DNA of 64,000 nucleotides from Mesorhizobium sp. WSM4306 (GTDB lineage Bacteria; Pseudomonadota; Alphaproteobacteria; Rhizobiales; Rhizobiaceae): positions 1 through 64,000 of the forward strand of contig NZ_VFTC01000022.1 in NCBI RefSeq assembly GCF_007003975.1, written 5' to 3'. The notes below the pieces were generated by a model. It was not told the origin of the DNA. It saw only the letters and a program-made list of their open reading frames with translations, and did not search any database. Positions within the stretch are counted from its first letter, which is position 1, and every line of letters starts with the position of its first letter. A program made the position numbers and the translations under genes. Of the stretch, positions 18,747 to 26,648 are shown in pieces.

Positions 18747-19246
18747 CACTGCGGCTCCTTCCGCGCCAGCACGATCGCGCCTACCAGGGCCGCCAGCAGG
18801 ATGACGGAGGCGACTTCAAACGGCAGGAGATAGTCGGCGAAAAGCGTCGTGCTGAGCTGCCTGACCTCACCGACGGTGCGCATTGCGACGGGCTCCGCGA
18901 CCGAAAAGCGGTCGCTCCTGAGCACCAGTACAAGCATCTCGACCCCAAGCAGGACGAGCAGCACCAGAGCAGGCAGGCTGCTGCCCGGCAAGAACCGCTG
19001 CAACACCGCTTCGCGCACATCAATCATCATGATCACGAATAGGAACAGGACCATGATCGCGCCGACATAGATGAAAATTTGGATGACCGCGAGCAACGGC
19101 GCCTCGAGCAAGACGAAGATCGCCGATATCTGCAGGAAACACGCCATCAGCGCCAATGCGCTGTGAACTGGATTCCGCGCCAGGACCAAGGTCAGGGCCG
19201 TGACCACGGACGCCGCAGCGAACAGAAGAAAGAACCCCTGATCCAT
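18746..19246 (-). CDS. nuoJ: NADH-quinone oxidoreductase subunit J
   Basis: This 166-residue membrane subunit, the first gene of the minus-strand operon, has five hydrophobic segments. The central helix pattern IFIYVGAIMVLFLFVIMMIDVRE contains the family's conserved Tyr-Val-Gly-Ala kink. ATG 19246 gives MDQGFFLLFAAASVV; ten residues further upstream is an in-frame start that seems less likely. Promoter elements for the whole operon should lie in 19247-19375, but I could not identify a clear motif there. Confidence 0.93.
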   Translation of the reverse strand: MDQGFFLLFAAASVVTALTLVLARNPVHSALALMACFLQISAIFVLLEAPLLAVIQIFIYVGAIMVLFLFVIMMIDVREAVLQRFLPGSSLPALVLLVLLGVEMLVLVLRSDRFSVAEPVAMRTVGEVRQLSTTLFADYLLPFEVASVILLAALVGAIVLARKEPQ

Positions 19247-19377
19247 CGACGCCGCTCCTCCGACGCGAACTGTCACGAGACGCGACAGGGCCGGACTTGA
19301 GATAGCTGTCCACTTCCGTTCACAAATTGTGCCCGAGTATCGGATTTTTCACAAGCTTGTCGTGGTTTGGTGCTGCG

Positions 19378-19500
19378 CTAAACTCACTACTCATATTTGA
19401 GAGAGAAGCGCGCCAGCTCAATTTCCGGGTTGCCTCGGAAGAGTTGGGTGTCGCTCAGGGTGCTGTTGCCCGACAAACACTAGGCTTGGAAGAGGCGCTG
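19378..19500 (+). pseudogene. LysR-type regulator remnant (HTH only)
   Basis: About 41 codons read LNSLLIFEREARQLNF, then ASEELGVAQGAVARQTLGLEEAL. This is the winged-helix N-terminus of a GcvA-like LysR regulator. Nothing after base 19500 continues the family: no effector domain is found on either strand. It is a decayed fragment between the nuo operon and the cyclase gene, and it suggests deletion or recombination at this junction. Confidence 0.7.
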
Positions 19501-19808
19501 ACATCAAACGGTTTGCCAGGCAGGATGGGCGCTCATCGCGCGGTAGCGGCGCACCTTCGTCGTTCAATCCGATCGGCGTGAACGTCGCGCCAGCCTTTGC
19601 TTGCATTCGCACAAGTCCATTGCGGCGAGGCCGTACGGAACAATAGGGGAAGATTTCTGTTTCAGGCCCACGAAAAAGCCAATGAAATCAAGTTTCCTGG
19701 CACGTCCTCCGGGCCTCCCATAACCATCGATTTTCCAACGAAAATATGCACCTAGTGACGGTACTTTTCGAGACGCACTAAGTCGCGCTGTCGAACGCCA
19801 CAAGCTGC

Positions 19809-19862
19809 AAAAATCGTCCGATTGTTCTCGATAGTTGGTGAAACCTCAAAATATTTTTTGTG
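19809..19862. repeat. 54-bp dispersed direct repeat, copy A
   Basis: By direct comparison, 47 of 54 bases match the segment 54312-54365 without gaps and in the same orientation. The shared core includes AAAAATCGTCCGATT and GATAGTTGG.GAAACCTC. It is noncoding. Its partner lies just past the type III secretion block, so the two copies bracket about 34.5 kb. Confidence 0.75.
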
Positions 19863-19939
19863 GCGAATTTCCCTTTAAAATCAAAAGCGTAATTTTTTGA
19901 CGGTTCTGGTGTCGGACTTTTCGCGGCTATGAACAATAT

Positions 19940-19968
19940 TTGACAGTAATATCAATAGGTTATATGCT
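19940..19968 (+). promoter_or_regulatory. Sigma-70-like promoter
   Basis: A perfect -35 hexamer TTGACA (19940-19945) is followed after 17 bases by TATGCT (19963-19968), a 4-of-6 match to the -10 box. It faces the cyclase gene at 20397. The A/T-rich surroundings favour a real promoter, but there is no independent support. Confidence 0.4.
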
Positions 19969-20396
19969 GTTTGAACAATCGAGTGGGAGTGAGGGGTTGG
20001 CGTCAGTAGCGACGTTCGGCAGCCCTCTTGCTCTTTCGACCGTTCCTGTGCTCTTTCCTGACCGTTTACCCGATCAGATAGGTCGTTGCTTCGGAAGTAA
20101 ATCCCGTTCGGCCCCACAGAGGGCTATGGCGTACTGCGGCGTACAAATAGGCTGGTCCTAGCAGGCCCGAACCAGGGGCTGTGGTTTGCTATTTTCGGGT
20201 GGCGGCAGCTTTGACCCCAAAGTAGCCCTTCGGCAGCACCCGCGATCGGACCATAAACGACGCCGTGTGAGGAAGGCCTAAGGGACGTGGTGAGTTGATC
20301 GCTGCTGGCGCCGGCACTGCACGCTCGCATTCGAGATAGGACTAGAATACGCTCACCGCCCGGAGCTTCGACCTACGGAAGAGGCAGGACACAAGC

Positions 20397-22148
20397 ATGG
20401 AGCGACGCCTCACCGCAATTCTTGCTGCCGACGTCGTCGGCTACAGCCGCCTCATGGGAGCAGACGAGGTTGGCACGCTTGCACGGCTGAAGAGGCTTCG
20501 CGCCGAAGTGATCGCGCCCAAGATCACCGAGTCGCGCGGACGCATCGTCGGTTCCGCTGGCGACAGCCTCCTTGTCGAATTCGCCAGCGCAGTCCTCGCG
20601 GTGCAGTGTGCGGTCGAAGCCCAAGAGGGATTGGCCGCTCACAATGCAAGTTTGCCCGAAGACAAGCGCATGACTTTCCGCATAGGCGTGAATTTGGGCG
20701 ACGTGATTGCAGAGGACGAAACGATCTACGGTGATGGCGTGAATATCGCCGCGCGGCTCGAGAAGCTTGCAGAACCTGGCGGCGTCTGCGTCGCGAGCAA
20801 CGTCTACGAGCAGGTCAAAGGCAAACTAGACTATGCCTACACCGACCTCGGTAGCCATCAGGTCCACAACATCGTGGAGCCGGTGCGCGCCTATCTGGTC
20901 ACTCGAGCAAAACCCACTTCGGCATTCTCGACAAGGGATACGCTGACGCTTCCCGAAAAACCGTCCATCGCGGTCTTGCCATTCGACAACTTAAGTGGCG
21001 ATCCCGAGCAGGGCTATTTCGCTGATGGCATGGTGGAGGAGATCATCACCGCGCTGTCCCGGACGCGCTGGCTGTTCGTCATCGCGCGCAACTCGAGCTT
21101 TACCTACAAGGGCCGGGCAGTGGACATTAAGCAGGTCGGACGCGAGCTTGGTGTGCGCTACGTGCTTGAAGGGAGTGTGCGCAAGGCGGGGAGCAGGGTG
21201 CGCATCACCGGGCAGCTTATCGATGCGTCAACGGGTGCACATCTATGGGCCGACCGTTTCGACGGCGGGCTGGAGGACGTTTTTGAGCTGCAGGAGGAGG
21301 TGACCCGGAGCGTCGTCGGAGCGATCGCTCCGAAGCTGGAACAGGCAGAGATCGAGCGGGCCAAGCGCAAGCCGACCGAGCACCTTGACGCTTACGACTA
21401 CTATCTGCGCGGGGTAGCAAGCCTCCACCAGTTGACCAGGGAATCCAACGCAAACGCCCTCCAGTTTTTTTACAAAGCGATCGAACTCGACCCTGAATTT
21501 GCCTCGGCATACGGCATGGCCGCCTGGTGTGCCGTCATGCGCAAGGCGAACGGTTGGATGACGGATCGCAAGCAAGAAACCGCCGAGACGGAACGCCTGG
21601 CTCTGAAGGCAGTGGATTTGGGCAGGGACGACGCGATCGCGCTTTCTCGCGGCGGGAACGCGCTCGCCTTCGTCGTGGGCGACAACAATAGCGGGGCAGC
21701 GTTCATTGATCGCGCGCTTGCGCTCAATCCGAACCTGGCTACCGCGTGGCTATTCAGCGGCTGGGTCAGAGCCGACCTCGGCGATACGGAAACCTCCCTC
21801 CGGCACCTGGCGACTGCGATACGCATGAGCCCAGTCGACCCGCTCATGTTCGATATGCAGAATGCGGTTGCAGTGGCCCATCTCTTCGCTGGTCGATTTG
21901 AAGAGGCATCATCTTGGGCTGAAAGGTCGTTGCGTGAGAAGCCGGACTATTTGGGGTCGTTGCGCTATGCGGCTGCAAGCTATGCCTACGTTGGCCGAAC
22001 CGAGGATGCGCAAAAGGTGGTGAGCCGAATGCTCGCCCTCGATCCCGGCCAACGAATTTCCAATCTCGCCGATGTCATGCCAACTAGCCGTCCGGCCGAT
22101 ATGGCTCTGCTTGCAGAAGGTTTGCGAAAGGCGGGGCTGCCGGAATAG
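20397..22148 (+). CDS. Class III nucleotide cyclase with TolB-like core and TPR region
   Basis: The 583-residue product has an N-terminal class III adenylate/guanylate cyclase domain (about residues 1-170): metal Asp in AADVVGYSRL, GDSLLVEF, and the transition-state Asn/Arg in GDGVNIAARLE. The usual substrate-specifying Lys position reads Gly (IVGSAGDS), as it does in many rhizobial members of this subfamily as I recall them. A TolB-N/FlgO-like segment follows (KPSIAVLPFDNLSGDPEQGYFADG..., about residues 187-330), then TPR-like helices to the C-terminus. No membrane segment is seen. A paralogue of the central and C-terminal parts lies at 24437. It probably acts in cyclic-nucleotide signalling; the input signal is unknown. 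Confidence 0.9.
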   Translation: MERRLTAILAADVVGYSRLMGADEVGTLARLKRLRAEVIAPKITESRGRIVGSAGDSLLVEFASAVLAVQCAVEAQEGLAAHNASLPEDKRMTFRIGVNLGDVIAEDETIYGDGVNIAARLEKLAEPGGVCVASNVYEQVKGKLDYAYTDLGSHQVHNIVEPVRAYLVTRAKPTSAFSTRDTLTLPEKPSIAVLPFDNLSGDPEQGYFADGMVEEIITALSRTRWLFVIARNSSFTYKGRAVDIKQVGRELGVRYVLEGSVRKAGSRVRITGQLIDASTGAHLWADRFDGGLEDVFELQEEVTRSVVGAIAPKLEQAEIERAKRKPTEHLDAYDYYLRGVASLHQLTRESNANALQFFYKAIELDPEFASAYGMAAWCAVMRKANGWMTDRKQETAETERLALKAVDLGRDDAIALSRGGNALAFVVGDNNSGAAFIDRALALNPNLATAWLFSGWVRADLGDTETSLRHLATAIRMSPVDPLMFDMQNAVAVAHLFAGRFEEASSWAERSLREKPDYLGSLRYAAASYAYVGRTEDAQKVVSRMLALDPGQRISNLADVMPTSRPADMALLAEGLRKAGLPE

Positions 22149-22182
22149 CGCCCGCTTTCCCTTCTCTGGCGTTTCGATGAAG

Positions 22183-22365
22183 GGCCTTGTCGTAAGCTGT
22201 GCTGTTCTTAATCGCCTCATCGAAAATCGTGGGATTCGACGTCAATCCCGTCACCGAAAATTCGGTGCAATAGCGTTCAAGGGTGCCGCTGCTCAGCAAG
22301 TCGCGGGTGATGTTGTCCAACCAGAGGCTTTGGCCGAGTTCGTGCAATCGGGTTGTTACATTCAT
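22183..22365 (-). pseudogene. tal: Transaldolase N-terminal remnant
   Basis: About 60 codons from an ATG at 22365 read NVTTRLHELGQSLWLDNITR, then SVTGLTSNPTIFDEAIKNSTAYD. This is the N-terminus of a rhizobial-type transaldolase, including the Schiff-base-side TSNPTIF motif. After that the frame loses similarity and soon runs antisense into the end of the cyclase gene. The catalytic Lys region and more than 80% of the enzyme are missing. Confidence 0.8.
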
Positions 22366-22449
22366 GGCGACCTCGCTAGCGTGATGGCCCGTTTGGACGG
22401 ACCAAAATTGATCGGCGACCCTAACCAAATCCTATGGCCGAAACGCAAA

Positions 22450-22695
22450 TCACTCGACCAGAATGTGTGCTTCACGCGCCGCGTCGACAAACGCGTCTCT
22501 GGCCACGTCAGCCGGAACACTGCCATTCAAGGCCTGCTGGCATGCACGTTTCGCCGATCGGTGCTTGTCGCTTCCTCCGTTGCGCCAATGATCGTTGAGT
22601 AGGTCAAGAGCTTGTCGAGCGTTGACAAGGTTTCGGATGTCGCCGCTTATGCCGGTGGCAACAGATATCGGCTTGGAAAACCAGGCATCAAACAT
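22450..22695 (-). CDS. DUF982 family protein
   Basis: The 81-residue protein fits the DUF982 pattern common in rhizobia: FSKPISVATG.SG..R.LVNARQALDLLNDHW, then A.RACQQALNGSVPADVARDAFVDAAREAHILVE. The start at 22695 (MFDAWFSKP) gives the usual length. The function of the family is unknown. It stands alone among decayed genes. Confidence 0.8.
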   Translation of the reverse strand: MFDAWFSKPISVATGISGDIRNLVNARQALDLLNDHWRNGGSDKHRSAKRACQQALNGSVPADVARDAFVDAAREAHILVE

Positions 22696-22731
22696 CGAGT
22701 GGGTCGCCTCGAACTGGATGAACTCCCACAA

Positions 22732-23289
22732 CGCGCATAGTCGGGTGAGGTTTCATCGACAGGCATCACCCTTGCGTGAACCCAAACCGTGTGAATAGCG
22801 GCAGCGCGTTGAGAGCGGTCGCGTCAAAAAAGGCAGCAAGCAGGCGATGCCTGGAAGAACGGAGCGAATGCACTCATTGCCTCCCGACTCTGTTCGAAAA
22901 GGAGATCATCCAAGGAAGACGGCGCAGTTTGTTCTCGATGGAAGCACCGAGAGATGTTGAGGGCCAGATCGCTTTCGAGGGCCATATTCCCCGCCGATGA
23001 CTGGCTGTTGCCTTCCTGGTGAAGGGCGCACGCTAGCTGCTGCGCTTACCGTCGGGACCAGAACGCCTGTAGGCGCAGTGGCCACGCAGCGCTGAACTTC
23101 GGCCTTAGTCGCCAATGACTTCGGTCTTAGTCGCCAATGCACGCAATCGCGCATCGCGAACCGAGTGCATAGGAAAAGCCGGCGCCCTCGCTGGGAGGTT
23201 GCCCGAATGGCACCGGCCAGACGGTCCTTTTCAGGCCCGCCGCTCTCCATACATAGCTGAGTCTTTACGTTGCGTCAGGTGGTGGCGGA
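22732..23289. other. Intergenic region, no gene recognised
   Basis: This stretch of about 560 bp between the DUF982 gene and the mucR remnant has only short open frames with no family resemblance. Two near-identical 15-base segments occur at 23102-23140 (CTTAGTCGCCAATG, twice, 24 bases apart), a small local duplication. Confidence 0.45.
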
Positions 23290-23478
23290 CTACGCTTTGG
23301 CTTTTCGCTTGGCAGGTGCCTTCTTGGCTGGCGCGACGGGTTCAGCCTTGCGGCCAAGCCCGATGGACTTCGCCAGTTGCGAGCGCTGAGCGGCGTAATT
23401 CGGAGCTGTCATAGGGTAGGCGTGCGGCAAGTTCCATTTGGTGCGATAGGCGTCCGGTGTCAGGCCGTACTCGCCCAT
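23290..23478 (-). pseudogene. mucR: MucR/Ros-family regulator, C-terminal remnant
   Basis: About 62 codons read GEYGLTPDAYRTKWNLPHAYP, then APNYAAQRSQLAKSIGLGR and a Lys/Ala/Pro-rich tail. This is the C-terminal half of a Ros/MucR zinc-finger regulator. The zinc-finger region (C2H2) is absent: upstream of about 23475 the sequence is instead the end of a methyltransferase fragment in another frame. It is a recombination junction, not a complete gene. Confidence 0.75.
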
Positions 23479-23716
23479 GGCAGCAGATAAGATAGCTCGC
23501 CCGCACCGGTGCGCATGACGTCGAAGACACCGAAACACGCACCCGCGCGAAGCACCCGCGCAACCTCCGAAAACAGTGCGCTCTTGTCGGCAATGTTCAT
23601 TCCAACGTGCAACATGTAAGCGGCGGTGAACGATCCATTTGCGAAGAGCAGTTGCAAAGCATCGCCCTGCTGCAACGAGACGCGTTCCTCGAGATGCAGC
23701 CAGCCTGAAAGGACGT
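23460..23716 (-). pseudogene. Class I SAM methyltransferase, internal remnant
   Basis: The frame reads WLHLEERVSLQQGDALQL, FANGSFTAAYMLHVGMNIAD, and SEVARVLRAGACFGVFDVMRTG. These are the post-motif-I to motif-III segments of a UbiE-like methyltransferase. The SAM-binding glycine loop and the C-terminus are missing. It is cut on both sides: at about 23716 by an unrelated open fragment and at about 23475 by mucR sequence. Confidence 0.7.
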
Positions 23717-23909
23717 TGCCGGCGTCAACGGGCAGAGTTCGAGCCTTGCCAATGCGCTGACCGAAGTCGGCGCCGAGAAGGTCATCCGGCGCTGGGTGGA
23801 ACTGGACAGCACGATCGCCGCGCTGTCGGAATGGTTCGAGGACGCCCAGAAGGCCGAGGACGGCATCTATGCGCGCGTCGTCAACGTCGACAGTTGGTCG
23901 GTGTCGTAG
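23709..23909 (+). pseudogene. Unidentified C-terminal coding fragment
   Basis: An open stretch of 66 codons with no start codon has protein-like composition: SLANALTEVGAEKVIRR, WVELDSTIAALSEWFEDAQK, ending VDSWSVS. I do not recognise the family. It looks like the 3' end of a gene whose 5' part was lost at the junction with the methyltransferase remnant, and it overlaps the cupin 3' end by about 40 bases. Confidence 0.35.
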
Positions 23910-24328
23910 CGGTTTCGCAGATCGGCGAGCGCTTTTGGATCCGGCGCACCCTGCGCCGCGAGCTTGGCTAGTTCTTCGAAATAATGCTCGTGGCCGGGCG
24001 GAGAGACGGTCATCAGCACGCGTGCAGGTTTCTTGCTAACATTGGTGATGTTGTGCGGCACTCCCGGTGGTATGAACAGGAAAGTTCCCGGCGTTGCACG
24101 GATCGTCCTGTCCCCGACATGCCACTCGCACTCGCCCTCCAGCAGATAGAAAGTTTCCTCCTGCACCCGGTGAACATGCCGTCCGGTGGCGAACTCCGGC
24201 GGGATCGTCCAGTCGAACATGCTCGTATGCCTGGTATTTTCATCGGTGACGAGGAAAGCCATGGGGTGGCCACGCAACATGACGCCTTTCTTTTCGTCGG
24301 GCATGCGGATGATGGCATCAGCGCTCAT
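23867..24328 (-). CDS. Cupin-domain protein
   Basis: The 153-residue single-domain cupin has the first metal motif GRHVHRVQEETFYLLEGE (two His and a Glu) and the second motif PGTFLFIPPGVPHNITN with its His. This is consistent with a small metal-dependent enzyme or sugar/ligand-binding protein of the quercetinase-like or auxin-binding-like type. The substrate cannot be told. The start ATG is 24328. It is divergent from the winged-helix/TPR gene at 24437, so the 108-bp gap may hold shared control elements. Confidence 0.85.
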   Translation of the reverse strand: MSADAIIRMPDEKKGVMLRGHPMAFLVTDENTRHTSMFDWTIPPEFATGRHVHRVQEETFYLLEGECEWHVGDRTIRATPGTFLFIPPGVPHNITNVSKKPARVLMTVSPPGHEHYFEELAKLAAQGAPDPKALADLRNRYDTDQLSTLTTRA

Positions 24329-24436
24329 ATGATCCTCCCCTAACGGGCGCTTGTTTCTGGCAAGCGTTCACGCAACATCGGCCGCTCACGCCGGAAAGTC
24401 GTGAATCCGTTGCCAAAAATTTGCTAAAAGACTCCA

Positions 24437-25996
24437 ATGACAGTCAGGAACGAAATCTACCAGTTCGGCCCGTTCCGCCTCGACCCGGAGGTGGGCCTTC
24501 TCTTTTGCGGAGATGAGCCGACCATGCTTGGGCAGCGCGCCGTCGCGTTGCTTCGGCTGCTGGTCCGGAACGCGGGAAAACCCGTGTCGAAGGACGCGCT
24601 GATCGACGCCGGCTGGGGTGGCTCGGCGGTTGCCGATAACAATCTGACGGTCCAGATCGCAGCCTTGCGCCGGACGCTGGCCGACACGGCGAATGTCGCG
24701 GACTGGGTCGAAACATTGCCGCGCCGCGGCTATCGCTATGTCGGACCGGCCGTCATCGCCGTTCCAGAAGCCTCGGCCGTCGCCCGCGCTGCGTCGGCGC
24801 CGAGCTTACCTGACAAGCCCTCCGTCGCGGTCCTGCCATTCTCGAATTTGAGCGGCTATCCGCAGCAGCAGTACTTTGCTGATGGGATGGTGGACGACAT
24901 CATTACCGGCCTGGCACGTATCAAGTGGCTGTTCGTCATCGCGCGAAATTCGACCTTCAGGTACAAGGGTCGCGCCGTCGACGTGAAGCAGGTCGGCCGC
25001 GAGCTTGGCGTTCGCTATGTGCTCGAAGGCAGCGTTCGCAAAGCCGGCGGCAGCGTGCGGGTCACCGCGCAGATGATCGATGCGTCGACCGGCGCACATG
25101 TCTGGGCCGAGCGTTACGATCGCAGCTCCGAAGACATCTTTGCACTTCAAGACGAGATCGCGCTGGCAGCAGTAGGAGCGATTGCGCCAAGCATGCGGAA
25201 AGCCGAAATCGAACGAGTCAGGCGCAAGCGCCCCGACAGTCTCGATGCCTACGATCTCGTGCTTCAGGCCCAGCCTGACGTGGATTCAGGCATGCCGGAT
25301 CAGGTGACCAGCGCGCTGGTGCTTCTCGAGCGTGCGCTCGCGCTCGAACCGGCCTATGCGCTGGCGCATGGCAATGCCGCGATGTGCTATCATTGCCTCT
25401 TCCTTCGCGCCGGCCTGCAGGAGATCAACCGTGTGTCTTCGATCCGCCACGCGCGGTCGGCCATCGTCCACGGGCAGGATGATGCGCTCGCCCTCACATG
25501 GGCGGGCTTTTCCATCGGAATGGATGCGCATGATCGCGCCGGTGCGTTCGCGGCATTGGAAGCCGCGCTTGCCATCAGCCCGTCATCGGCGCTGACCTAC
25601 ATCCTCGGCAGCGTCATGCTCGGATGGAGCGGTGAAGCGGAACGCGCGATAGAGTGGAGCGAGCAGGGCATGCGGCTGAGCCCGTTCGATTCATGGGCCT
25701 GGGCCGCATTTGACGCGCAGGCGATGAGCCATTTGCTGCGCGGCCGTTACGAAGAGGCTTGCCGTGCTGCCTACAAGTCCGTCCAAGCCAATCCGGCGCA
25801 CAGTATCACCTATGTGCAATTGGCCGCCGCGCTGGCCAAGCTTGGCCGATTGGACGAAGCGAGGGCGGCCGGCGGCCGCGTGATCGAGCTTCAGCCTGGC
25901 TTTCGCTACAGCCGCCAGTTTGCAGGCGTGAATTGCGCGCCCGCGCTCGCGCAGGTTCTTGGCAGCGCACTACGGGCAGCCGGACTACCTGAGTAG
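24437..25996 (+). CDS. Winged-helix regulator with TolB-like core and TPR region
   Basis: The 519-residue product has an OmpR/PhoB-type winged helix at the N-terminus (about residues 7-100; YQFGPFRLDPE, NNLTVQIAALRRTL, TLPRRGYRYVG), as in CadC-like one-component regulators. It continues with the same TolB-N/FlgO-like segment as the cyclase at 20397 (KPSVAVLPFSNLSG..., YVLEGSVRKAG) and TPR helices. No transmembrane segment is seen between the two parts, so it is not a CadC-type membrane sensor. The paralogous cores suggest both proteins sense related inputs with different outputs. Confidence 0.88.
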   Translation: MTVRNEIYQFGPFRLDPEVGLLFCGDEPTMLGQRAVALLRLLVRNAGKPVSKDALIDAGWGGSAVADNNLTVQIAALRRTLADTANVADWVETLPRRGYRYVGPAVIAVPEASAVARAASAPSLPDKPSVAVLPFSNLSGYPQQQYFADGMVDDIITGLARIKWLFVIARNSTFRYKGRAVDVKQVGRELGVRYVLEGSVRKAGGSVRVTAQMIDASTGAHVWAERYDRSSEDIFALQDEIALAAVGAIAPSMRKAEIERVRRKRPDSLDAYDLVLQAQPDVDSGMPDQVTSALVLLERALALEPAYALAHGNAAMCYHCLFLRAGLQEINRVSSIRHARSAIVHGQDDALALTWAGFSIGMDAHDRAGAFAALEAALAISPSSALTYILGSVMLGWSGEAERAIEWSEQGMRLSPFDSWAWAAFDAQAMSHLLRGRYEEACRAAYKSVQANPAHSITYVQLAAALAKLGRLDEARAAGGRVIELQPGFRYSRQFAGVNCAPALAQVLGSALRAAGLPE

Positions 25997-26648
25997 CCTC
26001 ATAAAATGCATGAGCTCGCTGGGCGGTCCGGGCGGTGGTACTTGCTGCCTATGGCTATAATCGCTTGATTTCCGCGAGATCGCGCGCTGCCGCGAGCGCG
26101 TCCGCGGCCGATCCGGCCAGCCCCCGAGCAACCGAAATGGCCCATACCGCCCTGTCGGCTGAATCCTCGGCCGGTGCTGATCACTCGGGCTCGATTATCA
26201 AGCTTTACGATGAGGCAGGCTATCTGGTTGCCACCGTCAATTTTTCCTAGGTAGTGCGTGATGGTTCCGAGCGGCGATCTCGCAGCAATAATCCGCCCAG
26301 CGAAGAGCCGGGTGTGATGCGGTCTGGATGATTAGGGTCAAACAGCTAGGCATGTCAGCCACCCGTCTTGAGGGCGCGACGTTGTCTTCTGCGTCGATGC
26401 TCCGGGCGTTTCGACGAGCAACACTCAGTTCGGCAAGTGTCGGTTGCCACCAGCCCCTCGAAAGTTCGTCCGCACCTGGCGCACTGCGTGCCGGCCACGT
26501 CCTGACCAATTCGGCGAGCGTGGCCGAACGCCAGCGGCCCCAAACGTAGTCGATGTGTGCGCGCATCGCGATTGGATCGCCCATCGTGTTCCCCGATTGA
26601 TCGCTCGCGGGAACGATACCTGCTAAGAACGACCGCGGTTTTTTTGCC
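25997..26648. other. Intergenic region, no confident gene
   Basis: This stretch of about 650 bp lies between the TPR regulator and sctU. A 71-codon + frame (26035-26250) ends in SIIKLYDEAGYLVATVNFS, which looks protein-like but is unidentified. A minus frame from 26584 to 26237 has a repetitive Arg/Ala-rich product. Neither has a convincing ribosome binding site or family match. They may be remnants at the left edge of the secretion locus. Confidence 0.4.

Larger units (their letters stand above)
19501..20396. other. Intergenic region with a repeat and a promoter-like sequence
   Basis: No gene is supported in this stretch of about 900 bp. It contains copy A of a 54-bp dispersed repeat (19809-19862), an A/T-rich tract around 19840-19960, and a good sigma-70-like promoter (19940-19968) facing the cyclase gene. 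The last 400 bp would be an untranslated leader if that promoter is used. Confidence 0.5.

Noticed and set aside
19805..19866. Resemblance of the repeat (reverse strand, ATCGAGAACAATCGGACGATTTT) to a nod box
   Set aside because: The ATC-N9-GAT spacing of NodD sites is not kept, and the second copy at 54312 fits still less well; no nod gene follows either copy.
20397..22148. Missing substrate Lys in the cyclase as a sign of an inactive enzyme
   Set aside because: The IVG.AGDS variant is, as far as I recall, common in rhizobial cyclase-TPR proteins, and metal Asp and Asn/Arg residues are present, so it is not evidence of decay.
23102..23140. Two nearby copies of CTTAGTCGCCAATG as a possible CRISPR-like repeat
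   Set aside because: There are only two copies, 24 bases apart with no further units. It is a local duplication.
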